Counted from the stretch's first letter, positions 1-10,496 are shown. The stretch is 64,000 nt of DNA from Thermosynechococcaceae cyanobacterium MS004 (GCA_022402525.1 JAKRSB010000109.1:1-64000); one strand, 5' to 3'. Translations and numbers: made by a program. The notes: a model not told the origin generated them from the sequence alone.

Positions 1-1094
1 AGCGAGAAGGGGTGAAAACGATTTATCGTGGCGGAGCCATCATTCAAAATGCGCCATTGTTTACGGCCATCGGCAACCATGAAGTAATGGGTCGCTTTTC
101 AATGGAGACAGATCTCAACGCACAGTATAACGATCCGTTTCCAAAGACAGCGGCAGTTCAACAGCATCCTCAGCAGGCAAAGCAGCTTAGCGCAGACTCA
201 GCAGCACTGCAGTCGTGGTTAAACCAGAATTCTTACAGCACAGAAACCTACGAAGAGCTATTTACCCTCCCTGAAAGCGCTTCAGGCGGAAAGAAATATT
301 ACGCGCAGACCTTTGGTAAGGTTCGTCTAGTTGTGCTGTTTGTGGCAAATATCTGGCGAACGCCCAGTCTCACGTCTGACGCCAGAGGCCGCTATCGAGA
401 ACGTGATGCAGATTTAGAGAATCCGGAGAGATGGGGATATGGGCAGCACATTTTTGAAGCGATCGCCAAAGGCAGCACCCAATATACCTGGCTCCAGCAA
501 GAGCTAAACAGCCCCGAATTTCAACAGGCCCAGTACAAAATTGTCATGTTTCATCATCCAATGCACAGCCTAGGCGATAACATCGTCCCGGCGTACACAA
601 ATCCAGTGCAGTCTGTTGACTCGGATGATTCAGGCAAAGTCAATGCGATTCGCTACGAGTATCCGCTCAGTCAAGATTATCTAATCCGCGATGTGGAACC
701 GCTGCTGGAAGCTGCGGGTGTTGACCTTGTTTTCTACGGCCATTCTCATTTGTGGAATCGCTTTATCAGTCCTGGCGGTATACATTTCCTAGAATCCTCC
801 AACATTGGCAATAGCTATGGGGCTTACCTAGGCAATACGCGCCGTCCCATTCCGGTTGGGTTTGTTGAAAAGTATGCGGCTGTTGGCGATCCAAACGGGT
901 TAGAACCCATCACGCCTGAAATTGCTCCTCTCATAGATGACCAAGGTCAGCCTCAACCTTACATCGCCAGCAATGACATGACCGTGTTCAGTATTTTAGA
1001 TACTGGCCGTGGGGTGGTCAGCAGCTACCGCTTCGACACGCGCAAACCTGATTCAGCCGTGATCAAATTCGACGAATTTAAGCTGGGCGGCTAG
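1..1094 (+). CDS. Metallophosphoesterase, C-terminal part (5' end outside window)
   Basis: The frame is open from the left edge with no stop before the GTG at 12, so the true start probably lies upstream. The visible part holds later motifs of the calcineurin-like metallophosphoesterase fold: GNHE (near residue 22), HHPMHS (metal-binding His, about residue 180) and GHSHLW (about residue 243). These fit a purple-acid-phosphatase-like enzyme hydrolysing phosphomono- or diesters at a dinuclear metal site. The first Asp-containing motif (DxH) would lie before the window. No substrate can be named. The family call is firm; the specific role is unknown. Confidence 0.8.
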   Translation, partial: REGVKTIYRGGAIIQNAPLFTAIGNHEVMGRFSMETDLNAQYNDPFPKTAAVQQHPQQAKQLSADSAALQSWLNQNSYSTETYEELFTLPESASGGKKYYAQTFGKVRLVVLFVANIWRTPSLTSDARGRYRERDADLENPERWGYGQHIFEAIAKGSTQYTWLQQELNSPEFQQAQYKIVMFHHPMHSLGDNIVPAYTNPVQSVDSDDSGKVNAIRYEYPLSQDYLIRDVEPLLEAAGVDLVFYGHSHLWNRFISPGGIHFLESSNIGNSYGAYLGNTRRPIPVGFVEKYAAVGDPNGLEPITPEIAPLIDDQGQPQPYIASNDMTVFSILDTGRGVVSSYRFDTRKPDSAVIKFDEFKLGG

Positions 1095-1424
1095 CTAAAA
1101 CGACCTGAGTTCGATAATGCGCTAGTCCCCCACCCCAAACCCCTCTTCCAAAAGCCTATCCATTGCGCAAAAGTCGCGACAACCTATGCCATGCAAATAT
1201 TCTGGATTCGGTTGCGCCTGAAACCATCACGGCTTTTCGGGCTATTTCGCGCCCAGTCAGAAAGCGGAATAGAGGGTTTTTCGCTGGTCGAGCACAGAGG
1301 GGTTAAACCAGGCAATGAGTTAGATGGCTTCTGGATTCTAGAAATCACGCAACCCATTTCTAGAGCCCATTTCTAGAACCCATTTCCACCAAGGATTACA
1401 GCGAGATCTGCGGAATGGGTAGCC
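1095..1424. other. Gene-poor gap with a 13-bp tandem repeat
   Basis: This gap separates the phosphoesterase from the convergent aspS. A 61-codon frame at 1191-1376 has no recognisable features. The only structure I see is the tandem array at 1353-1387 and a weak inverted match between CCCATTTCC (about 1379) and GGAATGGG (about 1412), which could form a hairpin downstream of aspS but has no T-run. Confidence 0.5.
1353..1387. repeat. Tandem repeat, 13 bp x 2.7
   Basis: The unit CCCATTTCTAGAR occurs at 1353-1365 and 1366-1378, with a partial third copy. It is intergenic, downstream of aspS. Confidence 0.85.
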
Positions 1425-3218
1425 CTACTGCGCGGGACGGGGCTCAAGGGCTGGTCTAATGTGAAGCTCTTTAAGCTGCTTGGCATCGACCGTTGAGGGA
1501 GCCTGGGTCATGAGGCAGCGTGCCTGCTGGGTTTTGGGGAACGCGATCGTGTCACGGATGGACTCTTCGCCAGCAAGCAGCATCACCAGACGATCAAGGC
1601 CGTAGGCAATGCCGCCGTGGGGCGGAGTGCCGTAGTTGAAGGCTTCGAGCAAGAACCCAAATTTGCTCGTGGCTTCGGCTTCAGACAGGCCGATGGCGGC
1701 AAAGACTTCTTGCTGTAGCTCGGTTTCATAAATCCGCAGGCTGCCGCCCCCAATTTCCAGGCCATTGTAGACCAGGTCATAGGCTTGGGCGCGGGCAGTT
1801 TTAACGTCGTGACGATCTTCAGGCTTGGGCGAAGTGAAGGGGTGGTGGAGCGCTTCGAGGCGCTTTTCGTCGGCATTCCACTCAAACATCGGAAAGTCAA
1901 CGACCCAAAGCAGACTCAAGTCGTCTGGGCGAATGAGTCCCAGTTCTTCGCCGACAGCGAGGCGGACTCTGGAGAGCGAAGCGTTGACGATGTCTGTGGG
2001 GCCAGCACCAAACAGCAGCAGGTGTCCAGGCTGGGCCTGAGTGCGCTCTAGCAAGGTAGAGAGCTGTTCTGGCGTGAGGTTGTCTTTGATTGCGCCAATG
2101 GTGTCCACTTCACCGCCCTCACGGACGCGAATATAGGCCAGCCCTTTTGCGCCCCCTTCGCTGGCCACCCGAAACAAATCGCCGCCGGGCTTAATGCGAA
2201 CATTGGAGATTTGGTCGTTGCCGCCGGGGATGGGCAAGACCTTCACCGATCCGCCCTGGGCGATCGCACCCGAAAATACCTTGAACCCTGACGCTTTGAA
2301 CAGATCGGACGCATCTACAAGCTCTAGCCCAAACCTAGCATCTGGGCGATCGCAGCCATAGCGCTCCAGAGCCTCTGCATAGGTAATGCGGGGGAATACG
2401 CTCGGCAGTTCTACACCCTTCAGGGTTTTGAACACATGGCGAATCAGGTCTTCATTGAGCTGCATGATCTCCTCTTGGGTCATGAAGCTCATTTCCATAT
2501 CGAGCTGGGTAAATTCTGGCTGGCGATCGGCCCGCAAATCTTCATCGCGGAAACAGCGTGCCACCTGGTAGTAGCGATCAAACCCAGACACCATCAGAAG
2601 CTGCTTAAAAAGCTGGGGCGACTGGGGCAGAGCAAACCATTCCCCTTCATTAACGCGACTGGGCACGAGGTAGTCTCTTGCACCTTCGGGAGTAGAGCGC
2701 GTCAGGATGGGCGTCTCCACCTCAATAAAGCCCTGCACATCTTCAAGGTAGCGTCGGATGGTCTTAATCAGCTCGTGCCGCAGCATTAGGTTACTGCGCA
2801 TCCGCTCCCGGCGCAGGTCTAGGTAGCGATACTTGAGCCGTAGCTCCTCGCGCACGGATTCTGTATCGGCGGAGGACACCTGAAAGGGGAGCTGCTGATG
2901 GACTGCATTCAGCACCTCAATGGTTTCCGCGTAGATTTCGACTTCGCCCGTGGCAATTTTGGGGTTGAGGGAGGCTTCAGGGCGCTGGGTGACTTGGCCT
3001 TGTACCTTCACGACGTATTCATTACGCAGCAATTCGGCCTTGGGGTAGGTGAGGGGAGTACGCTCTGGGTCGCTGACAATTTGCACAGTGCCGCTGCGAT
3101 CGCGCAGGTCTATAAAAATCACGCCCCCGTGGTCGCGGCGACGATCTACCCAGCCAAAGAGTGTCGTGGTTTGGCCGATATGTACGCCTCGAAGATCTCC
3201 GCAATAGTGGGTTCGCAT
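1425..3218 (-). CDS. aspS: Aspartyl-tRNA synthetase
   Basis: This class II synthetase charges tRNA-Asp in the cytosol. The N-terminal OB-fold anticodon-binding domain ([19 protein letters not shown]) is followed by the catalytic core. Motif 2 reads [18 protein letters not shown] and motif 3 reads [16 protein letters not shown], with the bacterial GAD insertion domain between them. About 597 residues is the normal bacterial length. I chose the ATG at 3218 (MRTHYCGDL), where family similarity begins; the frame extends to a TTG at 3257, which would add 13 unlikely residues. Whether this enzyme also charges tRNA-Asn cannot be told from this window. Confidence 0.96.
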   Translation of the reverse strand: MRTHYCGDLRGVHIGQTTTLFGWVDRRRDHGGVIFIDLRDRSGTVQIVSDPERTPLTYPKAELLRNEYVVKVQGQVTQRPEASLNPKIATGEVEIYAETIEVLNAVHQQLPFQVSSADTESVREELRLKYRYLDLRRERMRSNLMLRHELIKTIRRYLEDVQGFIEVETPILTRSTPEGARDYLVPSRVNEGEWFALPQSPQLFKQLLMVSGFDRYYQVARCFRDEDLRADRQPEFTQLDMEMSFMTQEEIMQLNEDLIRHVFKTLKGVELPSVFPRITYAEALERYGCDRPDARFGLELVDASDLFKASGFKVFSGAIAQGGSVKVLPIPGGNDQISNVRIKPGGDLFRVASEGGAKGLAYIRVREGGEVDTIGAIKDNLTPEQLSTLLERTQAQPGHLLLFGAGPTDIVNASLSRVRLAVGEELGLIRPDDLSLLWVVDFPMFEWNADEKRLEALHHPFTSPKPEDRHDVKTARAQAYDLVYNGLEIGGGSLRIYETELQQEVFAAIGLSEAEATSKFGFLLEAFNYGTPPHGGIAYGLDRLVMLLAGEESIRDTIAFPKTQQARCLMTQAPSTVDAKQLKELHIRPALEPRPAQ

Positions 3219-3424
3219 GGTGGTGGGTATAGGGACAATGCCGTTTGAAACTAACAAAAAGGCTGGGCTAGTAAGCCACTATTTTTAGAAAACCTTTTCA
3301 TTATCGCAGCTTACGCCGCCTCTTAATCCAGAATGCCCTAGGATTCAGCAATTCTCGTTTCAGCAATTCTCAGGATGATGCGCAAGGACTGGGCAAGCGC
3401 TGAAGAAGGAGGTCAGGGGTTACG

Positions 3425-4213
3425 CTAGGCCCCCATACCAGAGTAGTGCTTCAGTCCGCGCCGCCAGAGCCAGCGATTTACAGCCCAGAACAAGACCGTC
3501 CAGCCTAGCATCACCCCAATCCCCTGGCCAATATTGACGGGTAGCCCAACCAGTAAGCTCGCCGGAAAATAAATCAGGTACGGAAACGGCGTCCATACTA
3601 GAACTTCTCGCACCCCTTCCGGAAAAACATTCAGGGGCGCAATCATCCCCGATAAAAAGAGATAAAACAAAAACCAAACCTGCTCCAGCGCCGTCGCCCG
3701 CTCTGTCCAAAAGGCACAGAGTGCAAAGGTATACTGAATCAAAAACCGCAGAATAAAGGCCAGAATTATAGTGGCGATCGCCAGTATCATCCCTGAAAAA
3801 CTTGGCAACCACGCCGCCTGAGGATACAGAATAAAAAACAGCACCAGCAGCAGCAGGGTAAAAGGCATCCGCGCAAAGCGCTCGGTAATATGGCTGGCGA
3901 CGTGGTGCCAGACTGGGTCAATGGGCTGGAGTAATCGCGGCGAAAGCCTGCCCTCTACCACCTCTCGCTCAAATTCCCACACCACCCAGACAATCGTGAG
4001 CTGCCGAATAAAAAAGACGCAGATAAAGTAGCGGGCAAACTCCAGCGCCGAGAGGCTAAACGTTCCGCCTTCGGCTGCTTCCGTCCAAATGCCCATCATA
4101 ATAATGGGGAAGGAGTTGGCGAGTACCCACAAAATTAGCTCCGCCCGATACTCCACCATATAGGCGTAGTACACGGATAAAAATATTCTTGACTTGTGGA
4201 TGATCTGTCTCAT
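3425..4213 (-). CDS. ABC-2 type transporter permease (DUF990-like)
   Basis: A 262-residue membrane protein with about six hydrophobic segments, strongest near residues 25-45, 60-80, 115-135, 140-165 and 180-235. The amphipathic N-terminus, the EFEREVVEGRLSPRLLQP motif and the order of segments match the DUF990/ABC-2 permease family. It probably forms the membrane channel for the ATPase encoded just upstream, whose stop codon lies 30 bp before this start. Such ATPases are often accompanied by two permease genes; only one is present here, so it may act as a homodimer or have a partner elsewhere. The substrate is unknown. Confidence 0.85.
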   Translation of the reverse strand: MRQIIHKSRIFLSVYYAYMVEYRAELILWVLANSFPIIMMGIWTEAAEGGTFSLSALEFARYFICVFFIRQLTIVWVVWEFEREVVEGRLSPRLLQPIDPVWHHVASHITERFARMPFTLLLLVLFFILYPQAAWLPSFSGMILAIATIILAFILRFLIQYTFALCAFWTERATALEQVWFLFYLFLSGMIAPLNVFPEGVREVLVWTPFPYLIYFPASLLVGLPVNIGQGIGVMLGWTVLFWAVNRWLWRRGLKHYSGMGA

Positions 4214-4215
4214 GG

Positions 4216-4250
4216 CTGGCTCATATCTGGACTCATAGCTGGCTCATAAC
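4216..4250. repeat. Tandem repeat, about 12 bp x 3
   Basis: Three copies of CTGGCTCATA(T/G/A) fill the short gap between the ABC ATPase and its permease. The last copy covers the ATPase stop codon (4244-4246). Confidence 0.75.
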
Positions 4251-5227
4251 ACCACGCCGTCACTGAAGACACGGCCAATAATTTCTTCAATGGGCGGATC
4301 TGTAATGGTGAGGTCGAGTACCGGCAGGGCGGACAAAAGTGCTGAAATACTGCGGGTTAGCTCTTCTCGATGAATAATGAGGTGGACTTCTCGCCCCACC
4401 AAGGACTTAACTTCTCCGTAGCGTGCCAAGTCCGCCGCTAGCACCGGACGCTCTAGTTCTAGCTGCACCTGCCGATAGGGTGCAAACCTGTCCAGGAGGG
4501 CATCCAGCGCGCCATCATAAATGAGCTGGCCCTGATGGATCAGCAACACGCGATCGCACAGGGCCGTAATATCGGCCATGTAGTGACTGGTCAGCAGGAT
4601 GGTGGCGTCAAAGTGCTGGTTGTAGCTGTGCAAAAATTCCCGGACGCTCACCTGGGCATTTACGTCTAGCCCTAGGGTGGGCTCGTCTAAAAACAGCACC
4701 TTGGGCTGGTGAAGCAGCGCCGCTAGTAGCTCCGCCTTCATGCGCTCGCCCAAAGAGAGCTTGCGCACAGGCTGGGTGAGCTTATCTGCGAGGGACAGCA
4801 TATCCGTCAGCTCCCCCACGCGGCGCTGAAACTCACGGTCATCAATGCCGTAGACCGCCGCATTAATGCGTAGGGAATCGAGAGCAGGCAAGTCCCATAG
4901 GAGCTGCTGCTTTTGACCCATCACCAGGGTAATCTTTTCTAGAAATGCTCTCTCCCGCCGGAAGGGCAGAGCGTCTGCCACCTGAAGCGTACCGCTAGAG
5001 GGATGAATCAACCCCGTCAGCATCTTTAGCGTCGTGGTTTTTCCGGCACCATTAGGCCCCAGAAACCCCACCATTTCGCCGGGCTGAATCTCAAAGCTCA
5101 CGTCTTTGACGGCCTCCACCTGTCGGTATTGGCGCTTAAATAAATGCGACAGGGTGCCGCGCAGTCCCGGCGCTTTAATGGCAACCGGGTAAACCTTGGT
5201 CAAATGTTCCGCAATAATAATGGCCAT
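4244..5227 (-). CDS. ABC transporter ATP-binding protein
   Basis: A 327-residue cytosolic ATPase with every functional motif: Walker A GPNGAGKTT (about 58-66), a Q-loop near residue 105, signature LSLGE (157-161), Walker B VLFLDEP (177-183) and the H-loop in TSHYMAD (213-219). The roughly 90-residue C-terminal extension after the nucleotide-binding domain is common in ABC-2 exporter ATPases. It lies directly upstream of the permease in the same direction, so the two probably form one export system. The DUF990-linked group has been tied to export of lipids, polysaccharides or drugs; nothing here narrows that. Confidence 0.93.
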   Translation of the reverse strand: MAIIIAEHLTKVYPVAIKAPGLRGTLSHLFKRQYRQVEAVKDVSFEIQPGEMVGFLGPNGAGKTTTLKMLTGLIHPSSGTLQVADALPFRRERAFLEKITLVMGQKQQLLWDLPALDSLRINAAVYGIDDREFQRRVGELTDMLSLADKLTQPVRKLSLGERMKAELLAALLHQPKVLFLDEPTLGLDVNAQVSVREFLHSYNQHFDATILLTSHYMADITALCDRVLLIHQGQLIYDGALDALLDRFAPYRQVQLELERPVLAADLARYGEVKSLVGREVHLIIHREELTRSISALLSALPVLDLTITDPPIEEIIGRVFSDGVVL

Positions 5228-5403
5228 AGGCTCTATGCTAGCCGTTTCCGGTGTGAGACGCTGTGGGGAATTAAGCTCGAAAGACCAGTCCAGACATTAG
5301 AGCCAGCGCTTTGATTTTTCTGAAATTTTTTTTGGAAAATTCTGGACAATGGGTGCTTCTGGCTATTATTTCTGAGGATTACTGCGAGAGCGCGATCGCT
5401 GGG

Positions 5404-8400
5404 CTATTTTTCCTGAATTAGCTTGAGGAGGTCGTCAGTGGAGATTTTGCCGCTCATGTCTGTCCCTTCCAGTAGACTATCGGCAAGATCTCGTTTGTGC
5501 TGGTGCAGGTTCACAATTTTTTCTTCAATCGTGTCCTTCGCCACGAGGCGATAGATGGTAACGGGGCGCTGCTGACCAATGCGATGGGCGCGGTCGGAGG
5601 CTTGGTCTTCTACCGCTGGGTTCCACCAGGGGTCCATGTGGATCACGTAGTCAGCGGCGGTGAGGTTGAGTCCGGTGCCGCCCGCCTTGAGGCTGATCAG
5701 AAAGACATCGCCTTCCCCCGACTGAAAGGCATCCACCCGCTTTTTGCGATCTTTGACGGGGGTGCTGCCGTCGAGATACTGGTACTGGATCTTTTGCTCG
5801 TCGAGGTATTCTCGAATCAGGCTGAGGTGATCCACAAACTGGCTAAACACCAGGGCTTTATGACGATTTTCGAGCAGCTCCGTCAATACTTCCCCAAAGA
5901 GCTGAAGCTTGGAGCTGGGCAGAGGGGTTGCCGCCATCACCAGGCGCGAGTTGCAGCACATGCGACGGAGTTTCATGATTTCGGCAAGTACCTGGAGGTG
6001 CTTGGCTCCGGCTTCTGCGTCGCTGTCGGCCAGCTTGGCGATCGCCTCTCGTCTGAGGGCTTCATAAAGAGCGGATTCTTCCTTGCTTAGCTCAACATGG
6101 AGCAGAATTTCGGTGCGGGAGGGCAGCTCTTGGAGCACCTGGCTTTTGGTGCGCCGCAAAATAAAGGGCTGGATGAGCTTTTTGAGCTGATTGCGGGCGG
6201 TTTTGTCCTGGTAGCGCTCAATGGGATTGGCAAAGCGCTGGTTAAACTGATCCAGGGAGCCCAGCAGCCCCGGATTGATAAAGCGAAACAGGTTCCACAG
6301 TTCCCCCAGGTGGTTTTCGATGGGGGTGCCCGTGGTCAGCAACTTAAAGCCACTCTGGAGACTCATGGCACCCTTAGAGCGCTTGGTGGCAAAGTTTTTG
6401 ATGGCCTGGGCTTCGTCTAGCACAATGGTTTGCCACTCCACCTGGGCCAGCTTCTCGGCCAGCTCTTCCTGCTGAAGCAGCCCATAGGTGCAGACCAGCA
6501 TGTCAAAGGGCTGAAGGTTGTCGAGTAGCGCCTGGCGATCGCCACTGCTAAACTGCACCACATTCAGGGTGGGGGCAAAGCGGTGAGCTTCATTGATCCA
6601 GTTCATGCCCACGGAGGTAGGAGCCACAATCAAGGTAGGGCCAGCCGCCGCACGGGTGAGAATTAACGCCAGAGACTGTAGGGTTTTGCCCAAGCCCATA
6701 TCGTCCGCCAAGCAGGCCCCCACCCCCCAGTGGGCGAGGCGCGCCAGCCAGCGAAACCCTTCAATTTGATAATCCCGAAGCTCAGCCTGGAGCGTAGAAG
6801 GCACCTCTGGCTGAAAGGACTTCATGTCCTTAAGGCGCTTAACATGATCCTTCCAGCGTTTGTCGGCTGTGAGGTCGCCCACCTCGTCAATAAAGTCTTC
6901 GAGGGCAAGGGCCGCCAAGGGATGAAAGCGCGTTCCCTTGCCGTGCTTTTCAGAAAAGGTACGAAGTTCATCCAGACGCTTGCGAAACTCTTGGGTTAGG
7001 GTGAGAAACTGACCGTCCCCTAGGGGCAAAAATCGGCCGGGCGATCGCTCCATCAGCTCCAGCAGCCGCTGCATATCCATCACCTGGTCATCCCCAATCT
7101 GGAGTTCACCACTGGCCGCAAACCAATCCTGCTGGCTGCTGATGTTGAGCCTAAAGCTGTTTAGCCCCGCCGGATGGGTCACGCGCATCTTTTCGCCCTC
7201 TGGCCACTCCATCACCACCGTATCGCCCAAGGGCTGAAGGTCGAGCAGTAGCTCTAGGCAATCTTCCGGATCTTCGATCAGCCACTCCCCATCTTCTTTT
7301 TGGTAGTTGGCCAGTACCGGACAGGCAGCAGCAACGGCATCGGCCAGCTTCTTTTCTTCTTTCAGGTTGCGCGTCGTCTGGAGCCGCTTGCCGTCAATTT
7401 CAGCAATCACCGTTTCTCCCCCCGCCCCTGGACGGAAATAGGGCCCACCCTGGGTAAAGGGCCGCGCCATAATCGCCACCTTTAGCCCTTCGCCAGCGGG
7501 AAGTAAATGGACATGGGGTTTGGTGTCTGCTGGGACTTCTTCCGCACTGGCCACGCCCCCACCAATATCAGAATGCACGGTCACAACGCCAGAGACGGCA
7601 TTGATAGCCGAGAGCACCTGGTCTTTGGCAGATTCCGGCACCTCTAGTCGATTTTTAGCACCAATAATAGCGGCAATGCGGCGGTGGTCATCGTTGATTT
7701 CAATCACCTTGAGGCGCGTTGGGGTTTCTTTAATCACCAGAACAGTCTTGTGCTCGGAAATCTTTGGCGAGAATTCAAGGGTGAGCCAGTTTTGCTTGCT
7801 CTTTTTGACCAATAGCTCTGGCTCCCCTTTAACAATTTCAACCCGCACAGCGCTATCCTCCCAAAACACGAGGGGATGACCAATCAGCGCAACGATCGCC
7901 TTTTCGCTAAACTCATACTCCACCTGGCCGTAGTATCGATAGGTCGTGTAGCCGCTCTCAATCTGCTGACACACCCGCAGATCTTGGGGCGTCAGGTAGC
8001 TAAAGTCTCCTGGGGTTTGGCTGAGCCGCTTTAGAGCAATATTTCGCCCTTTGCTCCAGGCCCCCTTCGCGCCCATTTTTTGCTCACGGGGCTGAATCTC
8101 CCAATACTCTCCCATCAGGCCAATAGACCAGACCAGCCGCAGCGCACCTCCCGTCGGCGCAGCTTGAGGGGTACTTTGCAGGCCCGCCAGCGCATTCAGG
8201 CAAAGCTCCCAGGGTTCCTTGGGCTGAATGAGCGTGGCCAGCGGCATGATTTCCTCGGCCTGACTTAGCTCTGCCGCTCGTTTGCCATAGCCGCCCCTTG
8301 GCCGCAGCCGTGACAGTAGCTCCGCAGCCTCCATCGTAATCCAGTGATAGTTTGCAGCCTCGGCTTGCTGGTAAAGCTCGTCTAAAATTTTGGGCAGGCG

Positions 8401-9609
8401 CACCTTAGCAACCTCTAAATCCACCCAGTACAGGCAGAGGGCGCAGATCAACACCTCCAGACTGTCGCTCACTTCCAGTACCGGCAGATCGGACTTCAAA
8501 AGAGTGTCCTTGATCGCTAAATTGCCCTGCTGAACCTGGAGGACATTTTTGAGAAGCGTATAGGGATAGGAGAGCCAGTGCTCTGGCTGCTTGCTCACGA
8601 GGGTGGCATATTCTTCTGCTTCGCGCAGGTTTTCTGGGCTGCCCTGCTTGAGTAGCGCCAAGATATAAAAAAGCCCGCTACTGTCGTCAAAAAAGGCTTT
8701 ACGCTTCCCCGATAATTTTCTGAGGGCTTTGAGGGCGATCGCGTAGTGCTGAATAGCCTCTGTATACTGTCCCTGGAGTACCCGCAGCCAGCCTTTAAAG
8801 GCTCCAGCGAGATCCTGAGTTTCAGCGCTAATGCGGGTCAGGCTTTCTTCTGCGAGCTTGAGCTGTCCGCGCATTAAGCACTGCTCTATCAGAAGAATGT
8901 GCATAAAATCACTGCAGTTCTTCTGGGCGCTGCGCTCCTGAATCAGCTCAAAAGCTTCCTCTGCGGGAAAAAGAGTACAGGAGGCTGACTGGAGAATACT
9001 GGCGATCGCGCTTTCAAAGAGCGGAGGAATTAAGGTCTGAAACCAGTCCGCATCAAAAGGATTATTGCAAACATTCAAAAACACCTCGCTCAGCGTAATT
9101 TTTTCGGTGGGAAAGCCGTATTTGTAATAGTCCTCAAACTGCTGCTCGATGTATTCGATATCTTGGCCGTAAAGCCCAATGCGCACCTCGCGCAGAAATT
9201 GGCGCTCGCTGGTAAACCGTCGCGGACCATTGCGCCAGCTTTGGGTAACGGGATGTTTAGTTTCAACGGCCTTGACCAGCGCCTCAAAGGTTCCTGTTTT
9301 GAGGGCATCGCGGGTGGCAATCTCCACAAAAAGCGGATGGCACTGAGGCCCCTGAGTGCGTTCCTGGAGTAAGAGCGACTGGTTAATGAGTTTGTCAATA
9401 TAGGGCTTGAGCGTAGCGGCTGTAAAAGCGTTCTTATTTTTATCTCTAATGCCCAGGACGTTGAAGCAGTCTACAAAATTGGTGCGGCTAATGGGTTCGT
9501 AAATGACCGAGAACAACTGGATGATCTTTTGCTCTAGGGGCTGGAGCTTTTGATATTTTTCGGTTAGCTCTGCGCGAAGGGCATCGATATTGAGGGTGAC
9601 GTTGTTCAT
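5404..9609 (-). CDS. Large SNF2/Rad54-family DEAD/DEAH helicase
   Basis: About 1401 residues. The SNF2 ATPase core fills the last third: motif I DDMGLGKT (about residue 975), motif II DEAQ, motif III TTGTPIEN, then helicase C motifs LDGSTP, GGTGLNL and the diagnostic motif VI QASDRAHRIGQ. These enzymes translocate on double-stranded DNA and remodel protein-DNA complexes; no strand-separating activity is implied. The first roughly 900 residues are unlike the core. They look alpha-helical with TPR-like stretches (about 200-420), then a beta-rich region. I chose the ATG at 9609 (MNNVTLNID); the frame opens 10 codons earlier at 9639. It stands alone, with no nuclease, methylase or defence gene beside it, so its cellular role is open. 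Confidence 0.93.
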   Translation of the reverse strand: MNNVTLNIDALRAELTEKYQKLQPLEQKIIQLFSVIYEPISRTNFVDCFNVLGIRDKNKNAFTAATLKPYIDKLINQSLLLQERTQGPQCHPLFVEIATRDALKTGTFEALVKAVETKHPVTQSWRNGPRRFTSERQFLREVRIGLYGQDIEYIEQQFEDYYKYGFPTEKITLSEVFLNVCNNPFDADWFQTLIPPLFESAIASILQSASCTLFPAEEAFELIQERSAQKNCSDFMHILLIEQCLMRGQLKLAEESLTRISAETQDLAGAFKGWLRVLQGQYTEAIQHYAIALKALRKLSGKRKAFFDDSSGLFYILALLKQGSPENLREAEEYATLVSKQPEHWLSYPYTLLKNVLQVQQGNLAIKDTLLKSDLPVLEVSDSLEVLICALCLYWVDLEVAKVRLPKILDELYQQAEAANYHWITMEAAELLSRLRPRGGYGKRAAELSQAEEIMPLATLIQPKEPWELCLNALAGLQSTPQAAPTGGALRLVWSIGLMGEYWEIQPREQKMGAKGAWSKGRNIALKRLSQTPGDFSYLTPQDLRVCQQIESGYTTYRYYGQVEYEFSEKAIVALIGHPLVFWEDSAVRVEIVKGEPELLVKKSKQNWLTLEFSPKISEHKTVLVIKETPTRLKVIEINDDHRRIAAIIGAKNRLEVPESAKDQVLSAINAVSGVVTVHSDIGGGVASAEEVPADTKPHVHLLPAGEGLKVAIMARPFTQGGPYFRPGAGGETVIAEIDGKRLQTTRNLKEEKKLADAVAAACPVLANYQKEDGEWLIEDPEDCLELLLDLQPLGDTVVMEWPEGEKMRVTHPAGLNSFRLNISSQQDWFAASGELQIGDDQVMDMQRLLELMERSPGRFLPLGDGQFLTLTQEFRKRLDELRTFSEKHGKGTRFHPLAALALEDFIDEVGDLTADKRWKDHVKRLKDMKSFQPEVPSTLQAELRDYQIEGFRWLARLAHWGVGACLADDMGLGKTLQSLALILTRAAAGPTLIVAPTSVGMNWINEAHRFAPTLNVVQFSSGDRQALLDNLQPFDMLVCTYGLLQQEELAEKLAQVEWQTIVLDEAQAIKNFATKRSKGAMSLQSGFKLLTTGTPIENHLGELWNLFRFINPGLLGSLDQFNQRFANPIERYQDKTARNQLKKLIQPFILRRTKSQVLQELPSRTEILLHVELSKEESALYEALRREAIAKLADSDAEAGAKHLQVLAEIMKLRRMCCNSRLVMAATPLPSSKLQLFGEVLTELLENRHKALVFSQFVDHLSLIREYLDEQKIQYQYLDGSTPVKDRKKRVDAFQSGEGDVFLISLKAGGTGLNLTAADYVIHMDPWWNPAVEDQASDRAHRIGQQRPVTIYRLVAKDTIEEKIVNLHQHKRDLADSLLEGTDMSGKISTDDLLKLIQEK

Positions 9610-9746
9610 GGGAGACTCATAGAACTGCGCAACAAACAAGCGGAGTTTTGCTGAATAGATTAATTGAATAGATTTATATAGGCCTATCTCATCACAAATC
9701 TATTTGATTAAACCTTGAGGGCCGCACGGCGCTAGGACGGGTGGGG

Positions 9747-10496
9747 CTATAAAGACGAGCCAATAAATTTGCGATAGGACTCTACGAGTTCCGTTACGGC
9801 TAAATCATAGAATTCTTTGCCATGCTCTGGGGTGGCGAGGGCTGGGTTAGACCCCATGCGACCATCGGGGTAGTTGCGTCGAAAGTCGACTGCGCTGTAG
9901 ATCGGATGCCCGTGGCCGACCTCTGGACTGAGGGGTGCCTGCTTGATGGCTTCTGGGTAGACAAATTGGGTGACTGCTACTTCGCTGGGGGTGGCGTGGG
10001 AGCCTTCTTGGTCGCCGTAGAGCTCTTTGGCATGGCGATAGACAGACCCACACATATACCAGTTATTGACCTGACACTGTACCCGATCGCCATTGGGAAT
10101 CTGTAAGTCCGCGATCGCTTCGTATACTTCAGAAAATGCAGCCTTCAGGGTGGCGACATTCCCACCGTGGCCGTTGATAAAGAAAAACTGACGGAACCCA
10201 GCGCGGCTGAGGCTCACCAAGTAGTCGCGAATCACCAATATGAGGGTGGAAGGCCGTAAACTCATGCTGCCTGGAAAGGCCGTATGGTGGAGCGCCATTC
10301 CTACATTAATCGTCGGGCCGACCAGCGCCTGGGTGGCCTCGCCGACGCCCTTTGCAATGATTTCTGCGCAGATTGCATCCGTGCCAATGAGGCCCGTGGG
10401 GCCATGCTGTTCGGTAGAGCCAATGGGCAAAATGATGCCCTGTGACTCTTGGAGGTAAGCTTCAACTTCAGGCCAAGTACAAAGGTGCAGCAGCAT
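9747..10496 (-). CDS. Creatininase-family amidohydrolase
   Basis: About 249 residues from the ATG at 10496 (MLLHLCTW). Family metal-site residues are visible: Glu and His in GSTEQHG, Asp in GTDA, His in FFINGHGGN and Glu in QEGSHA. The family includes creatininase, the FAPy hydrolase of riboflavin/F420 synthesis and mycofactocin-linked MftE. None of the partner genes is near, so the substrate cannot be assigned. The open frame continues upstream to 10619, but that extension has no family similarity and would overlap the start of the divergent gene at 10610. Confidence 0.88.
   Translation of the reverse strand: MLLHLCTWPEVEAYLQESQGIILPIGSTEQHGPTGLIGTDAICAEIIAKGVGEATQALVGPTINVGMALHHTAFPGSMSLRPSTLILVIRDYLVSLSRAGFRQFFFINGHGGNVATLKAAFSEVYEAIADLQIPNGDRVQCQVNNWYMCGSVYRHAKELYGDQEGSHATPSEVAVTQFVYPEAIKQAPLSPEVGHGHPIYSAVDFRRNYPDGRMGSNPALATPEHGKEFYDLAVTELVESYRKFIGSSL

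Noticed and set aside
1191-1376. 61-codon frame after the metallophosphoesterase
   Set aside because: It ends in the 13-bp repeat, has no Shine-Dalgarno sequence and resembles no known protein.
5404-9609. SNF2 helicase as part of a phage-defence system such as DISARM
   Set aside because: DISARM-type systems need a methylase and further genes alongside; the neighbours here are a creatininase-family protein and an ABC exporter.
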